A stretch of 64,000 bases of DNA from the NCBI RefSeq assembly GCF_018881595.1, contig NZ_JACVQA010000001.1:371625-435624 (forward strand), written 5' to 3'. Origin of the DNA: Polynucleobacter sp. UK-Gri1-W3. GTDB taxonomy: Bacteria; Pseudomonadota; Gammaproteobacteria; Burkholderiales; Burkholderiaceae. The translations under genes were made by a program, and so were the position numbers. Positions 43,829 through 54,395 of this stretch are shown here, in pieces. How positions within the stretch are numbered: position 1 is the first letter of the stretch; each line of letters begins with the position of its first letter. The notes under the pieces were generated by a model. That model was not told where the DNA came from and did not search any database. It was given only the letters and a program-made list of their open reading frames with translations.

Positions 43829-45931
43829 GTGGCACGTAAAACTCCTATCGACAAATACCGCAATATCGGTATTTCTGCGCACATTGACGCAGGTAAGACA
43901 ACAACTACAGAACGTGTTTTGTTCTACACCGGTGTTAACCACAAGATCGGTGAAGTACATGATGGCGCTGCAACCATGGACTGGATGGAGCAAGAGCAAG
44001 AGCGTGGTATCACGATTACTTCTGCTGCTACTACAACGTTCTGGAAGGGCATGGCTGGCAATTTCCCAGAGCACCGCATCAATATTATTGATACCCCAGG
44101 ACACGTAGACTTCACTATTGAAGTTGAGCGTTCAATGCGTGTATTGGATGGTGCATGCATGGTTTACTGTGCGGTAGGCGGTGTTCAGCCACAATCTGAA
44201 ACTGTTTGGCGTCAAGCTAACAAGTATCAGGTTCCACGTTTAGCATTCGTAAACAAGATGGACCGTACTGGCGCGAACTTCTTTAAGGTCTATGACCAGA
44301 TGAAGTTACGTCTCAAAGCAAACCCTATCTTGATCCAGATTCCTATCGGCGCTGAAGAGAATTTCAAAGGCGTTGTGGACTTAGTAAAAATGAAGGCCAT
44401 CTATTGGGATGAGGCTTCACAAGGTACTAAATTTACCTACGAAGAGATTCCTGCTGAATTAAAGGCATCTGCAGATGAGTGGCGCGAAAAGATGGTTGAA
44501 GCCGCCGCTGAAAGTTCAGAAGAGTTGATGGAGAAGTACCTCGGTGGCGAAGAGTTGACCGAAGAAGAAATCAAAAAAGCATTGCGTCAACGTACGATTG
44601 CTAATGAAATCATTCCAATGATGTGCGGAACTGCTTTCAAAAACAAAGGCGTTCAAGCGATGTTGGATGCAGTGGTTGAGCTACTGCCATCCCCATTAGA
44701 TGTTCCACCAGTTCCATGTGAATTGGAAGATGGCACGCCTACGACACGTAAAGCTGATGATGCTGAGAAATTCTCTGCGTTGGCATTTAAGATCATGACT
44801 GACCCATTTGTTGGCCAGCTCATCTTCTTCCGTGTTTACTCAGGTGTAATGAAATCAGGTGACACAATCTACAACCCAATTAAGGGCAAGAAAGAGCGTG
44901 TTGGACGTTTGTTGCAGATGCATGCAAATCAACGTGAAGAAATTAAAGAAGTGTACGCAGGCGATATCGCTGCTGCAGTTGGTCTGAAAGACGCAACTAC
45001 AGGCGAAACATTGTGTGATCCAGATAGCATCGTGATTTTGGAGCGCATGGTATTCCCAGAGCCGGTGATCTCTCAAGCTGTTGAGCCTAAGACAAAACCA
45101 GACCAAGAAAAAATGGGTCTTGCTTTGAATCGTTTGGCACAAGAAGATCCATCATTCCGCGTTAAGACAGATGAAGAATCTGGCCAAACTATTATTTCCG
45201 GAATGGGCGAGCTCCACTTGGAAATTTTGGTTGACCGTATGCGTCGTGAGTTTGGTGTTGAGGCAACTGTTGGTAAGCCACAAGTTGCCTATCGCGAAAC
45301 GATTCGCAAGGTTTGCGAAGAAATCGAAGGTAAGTTTGTTAAGCAGTCTGGTGGTCGTGGTCAATATGGTCACGTGGTATTGAAGCTTGAGCCACAAGAG
45401 CCAGGCAAAGGTTTTGAATTCATTGACGCTATTAAGGGCGGCGTGGTTCCACGCGAATACATCCCTGCAGTAGAAAAAGGAATTCGCGAAACATTGAATT
45501 CCGGTATTTTGGCTGGCTATCCAGTTGTAGATATCAAAGCAACATTGTTCTTCGGTTCATACCATGACGTTGACTCCAATGAAAACGCATTTAAGATGGC
45601 GGGTTCTATGGCATTCAAAGACGGTATGCGTAAAGCATCCCCAGTGTTGCTTGAGCCGATGATGGCTGTTGAAGTCGAAACACCAGAAGATTTCATGGGT
45701 AACGTAATGGGTGATCTCTCATCCCGTCGCGGTATTTTGCAAGGTATGGATGACATTCCAGGCGGCGGTAAGATTGTTCGCGCTGAAGTGCCGTTGGCAG
45801 AGATGTTTGGTTACTCAACTGGCTTGCGCTCGTTGACCCAAGGTCGCGCTACCTACACCATGGAATTTAAGCATTATTCCGAAGCACCGAAGAACGTTGC
45901 TGAAGCAGTCATGGCTGCTAAAGCGAAGTAA
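43829..45931 (+). CDS. fusA: Elongation factor G
   Basis: GTPase that drives tRNA-mRNA translocation and ribosome recycling. The 700-aa product begins at GTG 43829, has the P-loop [19 protein letters not shown] region and five domains in order, ending in the domain IV/V segment near [21 protein letters not shown]. It is the long form with a normal length for betaproteobacteria. It lies 27 nt after rpsG. A perfect DnaA-box 9-mer follows the stop codon. Confidence 0.98.
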   Translation: MARKTPIDKYRNIGISAHIDAGKTTTTERVLFYTGVNHKIGEVHDGAATMDWMEQEQERGITITSAATTTFWKGMAGNFPEHRINIIDTPGHVDFTIEVERSMRVLDGACMVYCAVGGVQPQSETVWRQANKYQVPRLAFVNKMDRTGANFFKVYDQMKLRLKANPILIQIPIGAEENFKGVVDLVKMKAIYWDEASQGTKFTYEEIPAELKASADEWREKMVEAAAESSEELMEKYLGGEELTEEEIKKALRQRTIANEIIPMMCGTAFKNKGVQAMLDAVVELLPSPLDVPPVPCELEDGTPTTRKADDAEKFSALAFKIMTDPFVGQLIFFRVYSGVMKSGDTIYNPIKGKKERVGRLLQMHANQREEIKEVYAGDIAAAVGLKDATTGETLCDPDSIVILERMVFPEPVISQAVEPKTKPDQEKMGLALNRLAQEDPSFRVKTDEESGQTIISGMGELHLEILVDRMRREFGVEATVGKPQVAYRETIRKVCEEIEGKFVKQSGGRGQYGHVVLKLEPQEPGKGFEFIDAIKGGVVPREYIPAVEKGIRETLNSGILAGYPVVDIKATLFFGSYHDVDSNENAFKMAGSMAFKDGMRKASPVLLEPMMAVEVETPEDFMGNVMGDLSSRRGILQGMDDIPGGGKIVRAEVPLAEMFGYSTGLRSLTQGRATYTMEFKHYSEAPKNVAEAVMAAKAK

Positions 45932-45932
45932 T

Positions 45933-45941
45933 TTATCCACA
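45933..45941 (+). promoter_or_regulatory. Perfect DnaA-box 9-mer between fusA and tuf
   Basis: TTATCCACA exactly matches the strong DnaA box. A single site 2 nt after the fusA stop; it may be chance. Confidence 0.35.
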
Positions 45942-45981
45942 TTAATTTTGAATATTGACTAGCTAAAGAAGGCAGACAAAA

Positions 45982-47172
45982 ATGGCAAAAGAAAAATTCG
46001 AGCGGACAAAACCGCACGTAAACGTAGGCACCATCGGTCACGTTGACCACGGTAAAACCACATTGACAGCAGCAATTGCAACCGTGCTTTCTAAAGCATT
46101 CGGTGGCGAAGCTAAAGCATACGATCAGATCGATGCTGCTCCAGAAGAAAAAGCACGCGGTATTACGATTAATACAGCACACGTTGAGTACGAGACAGCA
46201 AACCGTCACTACGCACACGTTGATTGCCCAGGACATGCTGACTACGTTAAGAACATGATTACTGGTGCTGCTCAGATGGACGGCGCAATTTTAGTTTGCT
46301 CTGCTGCTGACGGCCCAATGCCACAAACTCGTGAACACATCCTCTTGGCACGCCAAGTTGGTGTTCCTTACATCATCGTGTTCCTGAACAAGTGCGACAT
46401 GGTTGATGACGAAGAGTTGTTAGAGCTCGTAGAAATGGAAGTTCGTGAGCTTTTATCTAAATACAAATTCCCTGGCGATGACACACCAATCGTTCGTGGT
46501 TCTGCTAAGTTAGCCCTTGAAGGCGACGAAGGCCCATTGGGTAAAGAAGCCATCATGAAATTGGCTGAAGCATTAGATACCTTCATTCCTACTCCAGAAC
46601 GTGCTGTTGATGGCGCCTTCTTGATGCCAGTAGAAGACGTGTTCTCTATCTCTGGTCGCGGTACTGTAGTTACAGGCCGTATCGAGCGCGGTATCGTTAA
46701 AGTGGGTGAAGAGATCGAAATCATCGGTATCAAGCCAACACTCAAGACAACTTGTACTGGTGTTGAAATGTTCCGCAAATTGCTCGACCAAGGTCAAGCA
46801 GGCGATAACGTTGGTATCTTGTTACGCGGTACAAAACGTGAAGAAGTTGAGCGCGGCCAAGTATTGGCTAAGCCAGGTTCAATCACCCCACATACTCACT
46901 TTACAGCCGAGGTTTACATCTTGGGTAAAGACGAAGGTGGTCGTCATACTCCATTTTTTAACAACTATCGTCCACAGTTTTACTTCCGTACAACGGACGT
47001 AACTGGTTCAATCGAGTTGCCAAAAGACAAAGAAATGGTGATGCCTGGTGATAACGTTTCGATTACCGTAAAGCTCATCGCTCCAATCGCGATGGAAGAA
47101 GGTTTACGTTTTGCGATCCGTGAAGGTGGCCGTACTGTTGGCGCCGGTGTGGTTGCAAAGATTTTGGCTTAA
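45982..47172 (+). CDS. tuf: Elongation factor Tu, copy 2
   Basis: The second EF-Tu gene, at the end of the str operon (tufA position). Its 396-aa product and, as far as I can compare, its full DNA sequence equal those of copy 1, while the flanks differ at once outside the gene. This is typical of tuf pairs kept identical by gene conversion. GAAGGCAG lies before the ATG. The motifs are the same as in copy 1: [16 protein letters not shown] and NKCD. Confidence 0.98.
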   Translation: MAKEKFERTKPHVNVGTIGHVDHGKTTLTAAIATVLSKAFGGEAKAYDQIDAAPEEKARGITINTAHVEYETANRHYAHVDCPGHADYVKNMITGAAQMDGAILVCSAADGPMPQTREHILLARQVGVPYIIVFLNKCDMVDDEELLELVEMEVRELLSKYKFPGDDTPIVRGSAKLALEGDEGPLGKEAIMKLAEALDTFIPTPERAVDGAFLMPVEDVFSISGRGTVVTGRIERGIVKVGEEIEIIGIKPTLKTTCTGVEMFRKLLDQGQAGDNVGILLRGTKREEVERGQVLAKPGSITPHTHFTAEVYILGKDEGGRHTPFFNNYRPQFYFRTTDVTGSIELPKDKEMVMPGDNVSITVKLIAPIAMEEGLRFAIREGGRTVGAGVVAKILA

Positions 47173-47225
47173 GTAATAAATAGATTCAGGTAGTAGAAGT
47201 AAATAATATTTAGCGGTTTGCTAAC

Positions 47226-47254
47226 CGGTGACATCAGTGCTGCTGATGTCACCG
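47226..47254 (+). other. 12-bp hairpin between tuf and rpsJ
   Basis: CGGTGACATCAG (47226-47237) and CTGATGTCACCG (47243-47254), perfect stem with a 5-nt loop. No T run follows directly, so it is more likely an mRNA-processing or regulatory element than an efficient intrinsic terminator. Confidence 0.7.
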
Positions 47255-47305
47255 AGCTCTTTAGATGTATAACGTGGCAGCACCACAACGCTCTTTGGAA
47301 TTAAT

Positions 47306-47617
47306 ATGCAAAACCAAAAAATTCGTATTCGCCTTAAAGCATTTGATTACCGTTTGATCGACCAGTCCGCAGCTGAAATCGTTGATACAGCTAAGCGCAC
47401 TGGTGCAGTTGTTAAGGGTCCAGTACCTTTGCCAACCCGTATCGAGCGCTTTGATATCTTGCGTTCACCACACGTGAACAAGACATCTCGTGATCAGTTA
47501 GAGATCCGTACCCATCTCCGTTTGATGGATATCGTTGATCCTACAGAGAAAACTGTAGATGCTTTGATGAAATTAGACCTCCCAGCAGGTGTGGATGTCG
47601 AAATTAAGTTGCAGTAA
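47306..47617 (+). CDS. rpsJ: 30S ribosomal protein S10 (NusE)
   Basis: A 30S head protein that also acts as NusE in antitermination. The 103-aa product begins [21 protein letters not shown] and includes the conserved [22 protein letters not shown]. In E. coli it is the first gene of the S10 operon; here it is followed by a terminator-like hairpin and a new promoter before rplC, so it is probably transcribed mainly with the str operon. Confidence 0.98.
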   Translation: MQNQKIRIRLKAFDYRLIDQSAAEIVDTAKRTGAVVKGPVPLPTRIERFDILRSPHVNKTSRDQLEIRTHLRLMDIVDPTEKTVDALMKLDLPAGVDVEIKLQ

Positions 47618-47627
47618 TTTGTATTTT

Positions 47628-47658
47628 CCGGTCTTTTTGCTTGTCAAGACTGGGTTTT
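47628..47658 (+). terminator. Candidate terminator after rpsJ
   Basis: CCGGTCTT (47628-47635) pairs with AAGACTGG (47646-47653), with one G-U pair and a 10-nt loop; GTTTT follows. The 3' arm overlaps the -35 of the next promoter. Confidence 0.5.
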
Positions 47659-47669
47659 CGGGATAGAAT
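47641..47669 (+). promoter_or_regulatory. Promoter of rplC and the rest of the S10 operon
   Basis: TTGTCA (47641-47646), 17-bp spacer, TAGAAT (47664-47669). Start near 47676. A 9-bp hairpin (TTCGCTCAA 47677-47685, TTGAGCGAA 47690-47698) would form at the very 5' end of the RNA. Confidence 0.75.
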
Positions 47670-47780
47670 CTAAGGCTTCGCTCAATTATTTGAGCGAAAA
47701 TCTTAGTTTTATCAGCATTAAAACGTTGTAAGTTATTGATTTAGAAGTACTTTTACTTGTAAATCACTTAAATTAATTTT

Positions 47781-47800
47781 GCCGACCAATCGAAGTCGGC
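47781..47800 (+). other. Hairpin just before the rplC Shine-Dalgarno
   Basis: GCCGAC (47781-47786), 8-nt loop, GTCGGC (47795-47800). It ends 2 nt before GGAG and could gate translation of rplC. Confidence 0.5.
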
Positions 47801-47813
47801 GTGGAGCATGAAT

Positions 47814-48470
47814 ATGAGCTTAGGCTTAATCGGCCGCAAGGTCGGCATGACCCGTCTATTTACGGACGAAGGGGATTCTATCCCTGTAACCGTAATTGAC
47901 GTGAGCGACAACAGAATCGCTCAAATCAAGACCCAGGCAACTGATGGCTATGATGCTATCCAGTTAGCACATGGCACACGTAGAGCTACTCGCGTTACTA
48001 AAGCAATGGCTGGTCACTTCGCCAAAGCTGGTGTGATGGCTGGTAACGGGCTCAACGAATTCCAATTAGACGCAGCAAAAATCGCAGAAATGACGCCAGG
48101 ACAAGTAATTCCTGCTGACACTGCATTTACTGCTGGTCAAAAAGTGGACGTACAAGGTGTGTCTATCGGTAAGGGCTACGCAGGTACCATCAAGCGTTAT
48201 CACTTCGCTTCTGGTCGTGCATCCCACGGTAACTCACGTTCACATAACGTACCAGGCTCTATCGGTATGGCGCAAGATCCAGGTCGCGTTTTCCCTGGTA
48301 AGCGTATGACCGGTCACTTGGGTGACGTTACACGTACAGTTCAAAATTTAGTCATCGCACGCATTGATGCAGAACGTAATCTCATCATGGTTAAAGGCGC
48401 TATTCCAGGTGCCCCAGGCGGTAAAGTTATTGTTACTCCAGCGGTGAAGACACCGTTGAAGAAGAAATAA
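47814..48470 (+). CDS. rplC: 50S ribosomal protein L3
   Basis: One of the first proteins in 50S assembly, with a loop reaching the peptidyl-transferase centre. The 218-aa product starts [14 protein letters not shown] and contains [30 protein letters not shown]. Two in-frame ATGs exist. ATG 47814 is 7 nt after GGAG (47803-47806), while ATG 47808 is only 1 nt after it, so I use 47814. The gene has its own promoter and a leader of about 137 nt. Confidence 0.97.
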   Translation: MSLGLIGRKVGMTRLFTDEGDSIPVTVIDVSDNRIAQIKTQATDGYDAIQLAHGTRRATRVTKAMAGHFAKAGVMAGNGLNEFQLDAAKIAEMTPGQVIPADTAFTAGQKVDVQGVSIGKGYAGTIKRYHFASGRASHGNSRSHNVPGSIGMAQDPGRVFPGKRMTGHLGDVTRTVQNLVIARIDAERNLIMVKGAIPGAPGGKVIVTPAVKTPLKKK

Positions 48471-48481
48471 GGAGAGCGAAT

Positions 48482-49102
48482 ATGGAACTTAAGCTTCTCC
48501 AAGACAACGGTACTTTAGGTGCGGGCGTACAAGCTTCACCAGAAGTATTCGAACGTGAATATAACGAAGCCTTGGTACACCAAGTTGTAGTTGCTTACCA
48601 AGCAAATGCACGTAGCGGTAACCGTGCACAAAAAGACCGTGAGCAAGTTAAGCACACAACCAAGAAGCCTTGGCGTCAAAAAGGTACTGGTCGTGCACGT
48701 GCTGGTATGAGCTCTTCCCCGCTATGGCGTGGAGGTGGTCGTATATTCCCGAATTCTCCAGAAGAGAATTTCAGCCAAAAAGTAAACAAGAAAATGTACC
48801 GCGCTGGTATGAGATCTATTTTGTCTCAGTTAGCTCGCGAAGGTCGTTTGAATGTAGTTGATCAATTTTCTCTTGACGCTCCAAAGACTAAAGTTTTAGC
48901 TGACAAAGTTAAAGCAATGGGCTTGGATTCAGTCTTGATTATTGTTGATCAGGTTAGTGAGAATTTGTACTTGGCATCACGTAACTTGCATAAAGTTGCT
49001 GTTTGTGAGCCACAGCACGCTGATCCATTAGCTTTGGTTCAATACAAAAAAGTATTGGTAAGCAAAGCTGCGATCGCAAAAATTGAGGAGTTGCTGAAAT
49101 GA
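48482..49102 (+). CDS. rplD: 50S ribosomal protein L4
   Basis: Lines the exit tunnel; in E. coli it also represses the S10 operon. The 206-aa product shows the extended loop [18 protein letters not shown] segment (here [20 protein letters not shown]) near residue 60, which is the macrolide-related region. It overlaps rplW by ATGA. Confidence 0.98.
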   Translation: MELKLLQDNGTLGAGVQASPEVFEREYNEALVHQVVVAYQANARSGNRAQKDREQVKHTTKKPWRQKGTGRARAGMSSSPLWRGGGRIFPNSPEENFSQKVNKKMYRAGMRSILSQLAREGRLNVVDQFSLDAPKTKVLADKVKAMGLDSVLIIVDQVSENLYLASRNLHKVAVCEPQHADPLALVQYKKVLVSKAAIAKIEELLK

Positions 49103-49413
49103 GCCAAGTCCGTAAAAACGATCACAACCTAATGAGGGTTCTGCTTGGACCGGTTATCTCTGAAAAAGCCACTATGGTTGCAGAGAAAAACGAACAAGTA
49201 GTTTTCCAAGTAGCTCGCGACGCTAATAAGCTCGATGTGAAACAAGCAGTTGAATTGCTATTTAAAGTGCAAGTTGACTCAGTTCAAATCGTGAATCAAA
49301 AGGGTAAGCCTAAGCGCTATGGCCGTTTTGAAGGTCGTCGTGACCACACTAAGAAGGCCTACGTTAGCTTGAAGCCAGGTCAAGAAATTAACTTTGAAGC
49401 GGAGGCGAATTAA
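49099..49413 (+). CDS. rplW: 50S ribosomal protein L23
   Basis: Exit-tunnel rim protein and docking site for trigger factor and SRP. The 104-aa product has the conserved [20 protein letters not shown] and the basic loop [13 protein letters not shown]. It starts inside the rplD stop (ATGA) and precedes rplB by 2 nt, so it is tightly coupled. Confidence 0.98.
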   Translation: MSQVRKNDHNLMRVLLGPVISEKATMVAEKNEQVVFQVARDANKLDVKQAVELLFKVQVDSVQIVNQKGKPKRYGRFEGRRDHTKKAYVSLKPGQEINFEAEAN

Positions 49414-49415
49414 TC

Positions 49416-50246
49416 ATGCCTTTGATGAAGACAAAACCGACCTCACCAGGTCGTCGTTCAATGGTCAAGGTGGTAAATCCTGACCTGCATAAAGGTAAAC
49501 CTTTTGCAGCGTTGGTAGAGCCGCAATTCCAAAAAGCGGGTCGTAACAATAATGGTCACATCACTACCCGTCATAAAGGTGGTGGTCATAAGCATCACTA
49601 TCGCGTTGTTGACTTCAAACGCAATGACAAAGATGGTATTCCAGCAAAAGTTGAACGCTTGGAATACGATCCAAACCGCAGTGCAAATATTGCATTGATC
49701 GTGTTTGCTGATGGTGAGCGTCGCTACATTCCTGCTGCTAAAGGCATGACTGTTGGTCAGGTATTGATGAGTGGCTCAGAAGCCCCAATCAAGTCTGGTA
49801 ACAACTTGCCAATTCGCAATATTCCAGTTGGTAGCACCATTCACTGCGTTGAAATCATGCCAGGTAAAGGTGCGCAAGTTGCACGTTCCGCCGGTGGTTC
49901 AGCAGTATTGTTGGCTCGTGAAGGCGTCTACGCTCAAGTGCGTTTGCGCTCTGGTGAAGTTCGTCGTGTTCTGATTGACTGCCGCGCCACTATTGGCGAA
50001 GTTGGCAACGAAGAGCATAGCTTGCGTGTTATCGGTAAAGCTGGTGCAAATCGCTGGCGTGGTATTCGCCCAACCGTTCGCGGTGTGGCAATGAACCCAG
50101 TAGATCACCCACACGGTGGTGGTGAAGGTAGAACTGGCGAAGGCCGTGTACCTGTATCCCCATGGGGCACTCCAACCAAAGGTTATCGTACACGTCGCAA
50201 TAAGCGTACAACTTCGATGATCGTTCAACGTCGTCAAAAACGTTAA
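49416..50246 (+). CDS. rplB: 50S ribosomal protein L2
   Basis: Core 50S protein at the subunit interface, needed for peptidyl transfer. The 276-aa product has the signature [18 protein letters not shown], with the conserved histidine of the family, and [18 protein letters not shown] near its N-terminus. The spacing to rplW is 2 nt. Confidence 0.98.
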   Translation: MPLMKTKPTSPGRRSMVKVVNPDLHKGKPFAALVEPQFQKAGRNNNGHITTRHKGGGHKHHYRVVDFKRNDKDGIPAKVERLEYDPNRSANIALIVFADGERRYIPAAKGMTVGQVLMSGSEAPIKSGNNLPIRNIPVGSTIHCVEIMPGKGAQVARSAGGSAVLLAREGVYAQVRLRSGEVRRVLIDCRATIGEVGNEEHSLRVIGKAGANRWRGIRPTVRGVAMNPVDHPHGGGEGRTGEGRVPVSPWGTPTKGYRTRRNKRTTSMIVQRRQKR

Positions 50247-50265
50247 GCGATAAGGATAAATAGAT

Positions 50266-50544
50266 ATGACACGTTCAGCTAAAAAAGGCCCATTTTGCGA
50301 CGCCAGCTTAGTAAAAAAAGTTGAAGTTGCACAAGCCAACAAAGACAAAAAGCCGATCAAAACTTGGTCACGCCGTTCAACAATCCTCCCAGACTTTATT
50401 GGTCTGACGATTGCTGTGCATAACGGTCGTCAACACGTTCCGGTATATGTATCAGAAAACATGGTGGGTCATAAGTTAGGCGAGTTTGCCTTGACCCGTA
50501 CTTTCAAAGGTCACGCTGCCGACAAGAAAGTAACGAAGAAGTAA
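50266..50544 (+). CDS. rpsS: 30S ribosomal protein S19
   Basis: Binds 16S rRNA in the 30S head with S13. The 92-aa product begins [19 protein letters not shown] and has [19 protein letters not shown], both standard. Located between rplB and rplV. Confidence 0.98.
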   Translation: MTRSAKKGPFCDASLVKKVEVAQANKDKKPIKTWSRRSTILPDFIGLTIAVHNGRQHVPVYVSENMVGHKLGEFALTRTFKGHAADKKVTKK

Positions 50545-50554
50545 GGGGATGATG

Positions 50555-50884
50555 ATGGAAGTTAAAGCTATTCACAAGGGTGCCCGCATTTCTGCGCAAA
50601 AGACACGTTTGGTCGCTGACCAAATTCGTGGTTTGCCAATTGCTCGCGCATTAAACATTTTGAACTTCAGCCCCAAGAAAGCTGCCTTCATTGTGAAAAA
50701 AGTGGTTGAGTCTGCAGTGGCCAACGCTGAACACAATAAAGGTGCTGATATTGATGAGCTCAAGGTATCAACAATTATTGTTGATAAAGGTACTTCCTTG
50801 AAGCGCTTCACAGCACGCGCAAAGGGTCGTGGCAATCAAATTGAAAAACAAACATGTCACATTACCGTGACCTTGAGTAACTAA
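50555..50884 (+). CDS. rplV: 50S ribosomal protein L22
   Basis: Its beta-hairpin lines the exit tunnel near the macrolide site. The 109-aa product starts [26 protein letters not shown], as in related bacteria. Three in-frame ATGs follow one another (50549, 50552, 50555); the AAGGGG at 50543-50548 is best spaced for the third. Confidence 0.96.
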   Translation: MEVKAIHKGARISAQKTRLVADQIRGLPIARALNILNFSPKKAAFIVKKVVESAVANAEHNKGADIDELKVSTIIVDKGTSLKRFTARAKGRGNQIEKQTCHITVTLSN

Positions 50885-50892
50885 GGAAAGAT

Positions 50893-51720
50893 ATGGGACA
50901 AAAGATAAACCCAACCGGATTCCGACTCGCGGTAACGAAGAATTGGACATCAAAGTGGTATGCAAACAATACTGACTTCGCAAAGATGTTGAAAGAGGAC
51001 GTAGATGTCCGCATCTATCTCAAGAAGAAATTAAAGAATGCATCTGTAAGTAAAGTTGTGATTGAGCGTCCTGCAAAGAATGCCCGTATCACTATATATA
51101 GCTCACGTCCAGGCGTTGTAATTGGTAAAAAAGGCGAAGATATTGAAGTACTCCGCCGTGAATTGCAAAAACGTATGGGTGTTCCAGTTCACGTAAACAT
51201 TGAAGAAATTCGTAAGCCAGAAGTTGACGCGCAATTGATCGCCGATTCAATTACTCAGCAACTCGAAAAGCGCATTATGTTCCGTCGCGCAATGAAGCGT
51301 GCAATGCAAAATGCAATGCGCCTTGGCGCACAAGGCATCAAGATCATGTCATCAGGTCGTTTGAATGGTGCTGAGATTGCTCGTCGCGAATGGTATCGTG
51401 AAGGTCGTGTTCCACTTCATACATTGAAGGCTGATATCGATTACGCAACATCAGAAGCTGAGACAACATACGGCATCATCGGTGTAAAAGTTTGGGTATA
51501 CAAAGGTGACACATTGGGTCGTGGTGCAGAAGCTCAAGTTGCTGCACAAGCCGCTGAACCAGCTGCCGAAGAAAAGAAAACTCGTCGTGCTCCAAGCAAG
51601 ACAGCTGCTCGTAAACCAGCTGCTGCCACAGACAAGCCATTAGTTGCTGCTAAGCCAGCAGTAAAGCGTGTGCGTAAGGTTGAAACACCTGCCGCAGATA
51701 CGCAGAAGTCAGGAGAGTAA
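50893..51720 (+). CDS. rpsC: 30S ribosomal protein S3, with a basic C-terminal extension
   Basis: Forms part of the mRNA entry channel. The 275-aa product has the KH domain ([21 protein letters not shown]) and the conserved [16 protein letters not shown]. Residues after about 212 form an Ala/Lys/Arg/Pro-rich tail; E. coli S3 has 233 aa. Such tails are common in betaproteobacteria. Confidence 0.97.
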   Translation: MGQKINPTGFRLAVTKNWTSKWYANNTDFAKMLKEDVDVRIYLKKKLKNASVSKVVIERPAKNARITIYSSRPGVVIGKKGEDIEVLRRELQKRMGVPVHVNIEEIRKPEVDAQLIADSITQQLEKRIMFRRAMKRAMQNAMRLGAQGIKIMSSGRLNGAEIARREWYREGRVPLHTLKADIDYATSEAETTYGIIGVKVWVYKGDTLGRGAEAQVAAQAAEPAAEEKKTRRAPSKTAARKPAAATDKPLVAAKPAVKRVRKVETPAADTQKSGE

Positions 51721-51722
51721 GC

Positions 51723-52136
51723 ATGCTACAACCAAAGCGTCGCAAGTATCGTAAGGAACAAAAAGGCCGTAACACTGGCGTGGCAACACGCGGTAGTTCA
51801 GTTGCCTTTGGTGACTTTGGATTGAAGGCCGTTGGCCGTGGTCGTTTGACTGCTCGTCAAATCGAGTCAGCACGTCGTGCAATGACTCGTCACATTAAAC
51901 GTGGTGGCCGTATTTGGATTCGCATTTTCCCAGATAAGCCAATTTCACAAAAACCTGCTGAAGTACGTATGGGTAACGGTAAAGGTAATCCAGAGTACTA
52001 CGTAGCTGAAATTCAACCAGGCAAAGTGCTCTACGAGATGGACGGTGTTGATGAGCAATTGGCGCGCGAAGCTTTCAAGCTTGCTGCAGCTAAGTTGCCT
52101 TTACAGACCACTTTCGTGATTCGCCACTTAGGTTGA
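51723..52136 (+). CDS. rplP: 50S ribosomal protein L16
   Basis: Binds 23S rRNA near the A site and positions tRNA. The 137-aa product begins [16 protein letters not shown] and has [27 protein letters not shown]. It starts 2 nt after rpsC. Confidence 0.98.
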   Translation: MLQPKRRKYRKEQKGRNTGVATRGSSVAFGDFGLKAVGRGRLTARQIESARRAMTRHIKRGGRIWIRIFPDKPISQKPAEVRMGNGKGNPEYYVAEIQPGKVLYEMDGVDEQLAREAFKLAAAKLPLQTTFVIRHLG

Positions 52137-52150
52137 TCGGGATAGAGATT

Positions 52151-52345
52151 ATGAAAAATACAGAATTAGCATCAAAAGATCTGACAGCTTTAAATGCAGA
52201 GTTAACCGAGTTGCTTAAGACCGGTTTCAAGCTCCGCATGCAAAAAGGCACTCAGCAACTCACAAATACCAGCCAATTGGGTAAAAATAAGCGCGACATC
52301 GCTCGTGTGAAGACTTTTATTGCCCAAAAGACTGCACAGAAATAA
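52151..52345 (+). CDS. rpmC: 50S ribosomal protein L29
   Basis: Small helical protein near the exit tunnel that helps dock SRP and trigger factor. The 64-aa product has [28 protein letters not shown], the family core. The frame opens upstream to 52133, but ATG 52151 gives the normal N-terminus, with GATAGAG just before it. Confidence 0.95.
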   Translation: MKNTELASKDLTALNAELTELLKTGFKLRMQKGTQQLTNTSQLGKNKRDIARVKTFIAQKTAQK

Positions 52346-52357
52346 GGAAAAAGGGAT

Positions 52358-52627
52358 ATGACAGAATTATCTAAACCCTTACGCCGCACCCTAGTGGGCC
52401 GTGTTGTTAGCGACAAAATGCAGAAAACTGTGACGGTGTTGGTTGAGCGTCAAGTTAAGCATCCAGTGATTGGTAAGTATGTTGGCCAATCCAAAAAGTA
52501 CCATGCTCATGACGAAGCTGGCACATACAAGATGGGTGATACCGTTGAAATTGCTGAATCTAAGCCAATTTCACGCACTAAATCTTGGGTTGTGACCCGT
52601 TTGGTTGAGGCTTCAAAGGGTATTTAA
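52358..52627 (+). CDS. rpsQ: 30S ribosomal protein S17
   Basis: Primary 16S rRNA-binding protein with an OB fold. The 89-aa product has [20 protein letters not shown] and the [13 protein letters not shown] end. It is the last gene before a 183-nt gap. Confidence 0.98.
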   Translation: MTELSKPLRRTLVGRVVSDKMQKTVTVLVERQVKHPVIGKYVGQSKKYHAHDEAGTYKMGDTVEIAESKPISRTKSWVVTRLVEASKGI

Positions 52628-52810
52628 AGAAATATTGGGGATTTTGGTGAAGTTTCTTCCCAAATCCCTATTTAATGTAGTAGAATAGAAGGCTTCTCTG
52701 GTTTTATTGGAGAAGCAGTGTTTTTCATTAATTCCGGGTTTTAACTTTCGTTAAAGCCCATAGACGGAACCAAGACTGTTTGCCTTTGGCCAATAAGTTG
52801 GGGATTAGAA
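52628..52810 (+). promoter_or_regulatory. rpsQ-rplN gap with hairpin and candidate promoter
   Basis: GGGATTTTGG and CCCAAATCCC (52638-52669, one mismatch) form a terminator-like hairpin followed by TATTT. A TAGAAT at 52681-52686 with TTCCCA 18 bp upstream is a possible promoter for the spc operon. Confidence 0.5.
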
Positions 52811-53179
52811 ATGATACAAACCGAAAGTAGATTACAGGTTGCCGATAACACAGGCGCCAGTGAAGTTTTGTGCATCAAGGTATTGGGCGGCTCTAAGCGT
52901 CGTTACGCCAGTATCGGTGATGTCATTAAAGTGACTGTAAAGTCCGCTGCTCCACGTGGCCGTGTAAAAAAAGGTGACATTTATAACGCCGTAGTAGTGA
53001 GAACTGCTAAGGGTGTTCGCCGTCCAGATGGTTCATTGATTAAGTTCGATGGCAACGCTGCGGTTTTGCTCAACGCTAAGTTAGAGCCAATTGGCACACG
53101 TATCTTTGGACCAGTAACGCGCGAGTTGCGTACTGAAAAGTTCATGAAGATCGTTTCTCTCGCCCCCGAAGTTATTTAA
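52811..53179 (+). CDS. rplN: 50S ribosomal protein L14
   Basis: Interface protein of the 50S that contacts 16S helix 14 and is bound by the silencing factor RsfS. The 122-aa product begins [23 protein letters not shown] and has the standard [16 protein letters not shown]. First gene of the spc-type segment. Confidence 0.98.
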   Translation: MIQTESRLQVADNTGASEVLCIKVLGGSKRRYASIGDVIKVTVKSAAPRGRVKKGDIYNAVVVRTAKGVRRPDGSLIKFDGNAAVLLNAKLEPIGTRIFGPVTRELRTEKFMKIVSLAPEVI

Positions 53180-53188
53180 GAGGCTGAT

Positions 53189-53497
53189 ATGAAAAAGATT
53201 CGTAAAGGTGATTCAGTAGTTCTGTTGACTGGCCGCGATAAGGGCAAGCAAGGAACTGTTACAGCCGTTCTCGAGAACAAATTAGTGATCGAAGGCGTAA
53301 ACATTTATAAAAAGAGCGTCAAGCCAAATCCAGCAGCCGGTGTTACTGGCGGCATGATTGACAAGACGATGCCTGTTCACATTTCTAATGTGGCTGTGGT
53401 TGACGGTAACGGCAAACCATCACGTGTTGGTATCAAACTCGTGGATGGTAAAAAGCAACGTTTCCTCAAAACCACCGGCGCAACTTTAAGCGCATAA
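53189..53497 (+). CDS. rplX: 50S ribosomal protein L24
   Basis: Assembly initiator of the 50S with a KOW motif: [19 protein letters not shown] near the N-terminus, then [16 protein letters not shown] [15 protein letters not shown]. 102 aa, spacing 9 nt from rplN. Confidence 0.97.
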   Translation: MKKIRKGDSVVLLTGRDKGKQGTVTAVLENKLVIEGVNIYKKSVKPNPAAGVTGGMIDKTMPVHISNVAVVDGNGKPSRVGIKLVDGKKQRFLKTTGATLSA

Positions 53498-53513
53498 GGG
53501 GCACGGAGAAATT

Positions 53514-54056
53514 ATGAGCACACGTTTTCAAGAGCACTATCAAGCTAAAGTCGTTGCAGATTTGATCGCCAAGTTTGGCTACAAGTCTGTAATGGAAGTT
53601 CCACGTATCACTAAGGTAACCCTAAACATGGGCTTGGGCGATGCAGTGAACGACAAGAAGATTATCGAAAATGCAGTTGGTGATTTAACTAAAGTTGCTG
53701 GCCAAAAGCCTGTTGTAACTAAAGCTAAAAAAGCGATTGCAGGTTTCAAAATTCGTCAAGGTTACCCAATCGGTGCCATGGTGACATTGCGTGGCGCACG
53801 CATGTACGAATTCTTGGATCGTTTCGTTACTGTTGCATTGCCACGCGTTCGTGACTTCCGTGGAATCTCCGGCAAAGCATTTGACGGCCGCGGTAACTAC
53901 AACATCGGCGTTAAAGAGCAGATCATTTTCCCTGAAATCGAATACGACAAGATTGATGCCCTCCGTGGTCTCAATATCAGTATTACGACGACCGCTAAAA
54001 CCGACGAAGAAGCAAAAGCTTTGTTGGCAGCGTTCAAATTCCCTTTCCGCAATTAA
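53514..54056 (+). CDS. rplE: 50S ribosomal protein L5
   Basis: Binds 5S rRNA and forms bridge B1b with S13. The 180-aa product shows [21 protein letters not shown] and [24 protein letters not shown], both conserved. Part of the spc operon. Confidence 0.98.
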   Translation: MSTRFQEHYQAKVVADLIAKFGYKSVMEVPRITKVTLNMGLGDAVNDKKIIENAVGDLTKVAGQKPVVTKAKKAIAGFKIRQGYPIGAMVTLRGARMYEFLDRFVTVALPRVRDFRGISGKAFDGRGNYNIGVKEQIIFPEIEYDKIDALRGLNISITTTAKTDEEAKALLAAFKFPFRN

Positions 54057-54065
54057 GAGGTTAAC

Positions 54066-54371
54066 GTGGCAAAACTATCCCTAATTGAGCGCGAGAATAA
54101 GCGCGCAAAAACTGTAGAGAAGTACGCTGTAAAGCGTGCTGAACTCAAAGCAATCATTGCTGATCAATCACGCAGCGATGAAGAGCGCTATGAAGCTCGC
54201 TTGAAACTACAGGCACTTCCACGTAACGCAAGCCCGATTCGTCAAAGAAATCGTTGTTCATTAACCGGTCGCCCACGTGGCACATTCCGTAAGTTCGGTT
54301 TGGCTCGTAGCAAGATTCGTGAAATCGCCTTCCGTGGCGAAATCCCCGGTTTAACCAAGGCCAGCTGGTAA
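54066..54371 (+). CDS. rpsN: 30S ribosomal protein S14, zinc-independent form
   Basis: 30S head protein. The 101-aa product starts at GTG 54066 and contains [25 protein letters not shown] core but no CxxC pairs, so it is the zinc-free long form. Preceded by AAGAGG. Confidence 0.96.
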   Translation: MAKLSLIERENKRAKTVEKYAVKRAELKAIIADQSRSDEERYEARLKLQALPRNASPIRQRNRCSLTGRPRGTFRKFGLARSKIREIAFRGEIPGLTKASW

Positions 54372-54395
54372 GCGGCGAAAGAATTAGGAGAACTC

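Noticed and set aside
29177-47172. Long direct repeat as a possible mobile element or composite transposon
   Set aside because: The repeats are complete tuf genes in normal operon positions; no transposase, terminal repeats or target duplications are present.
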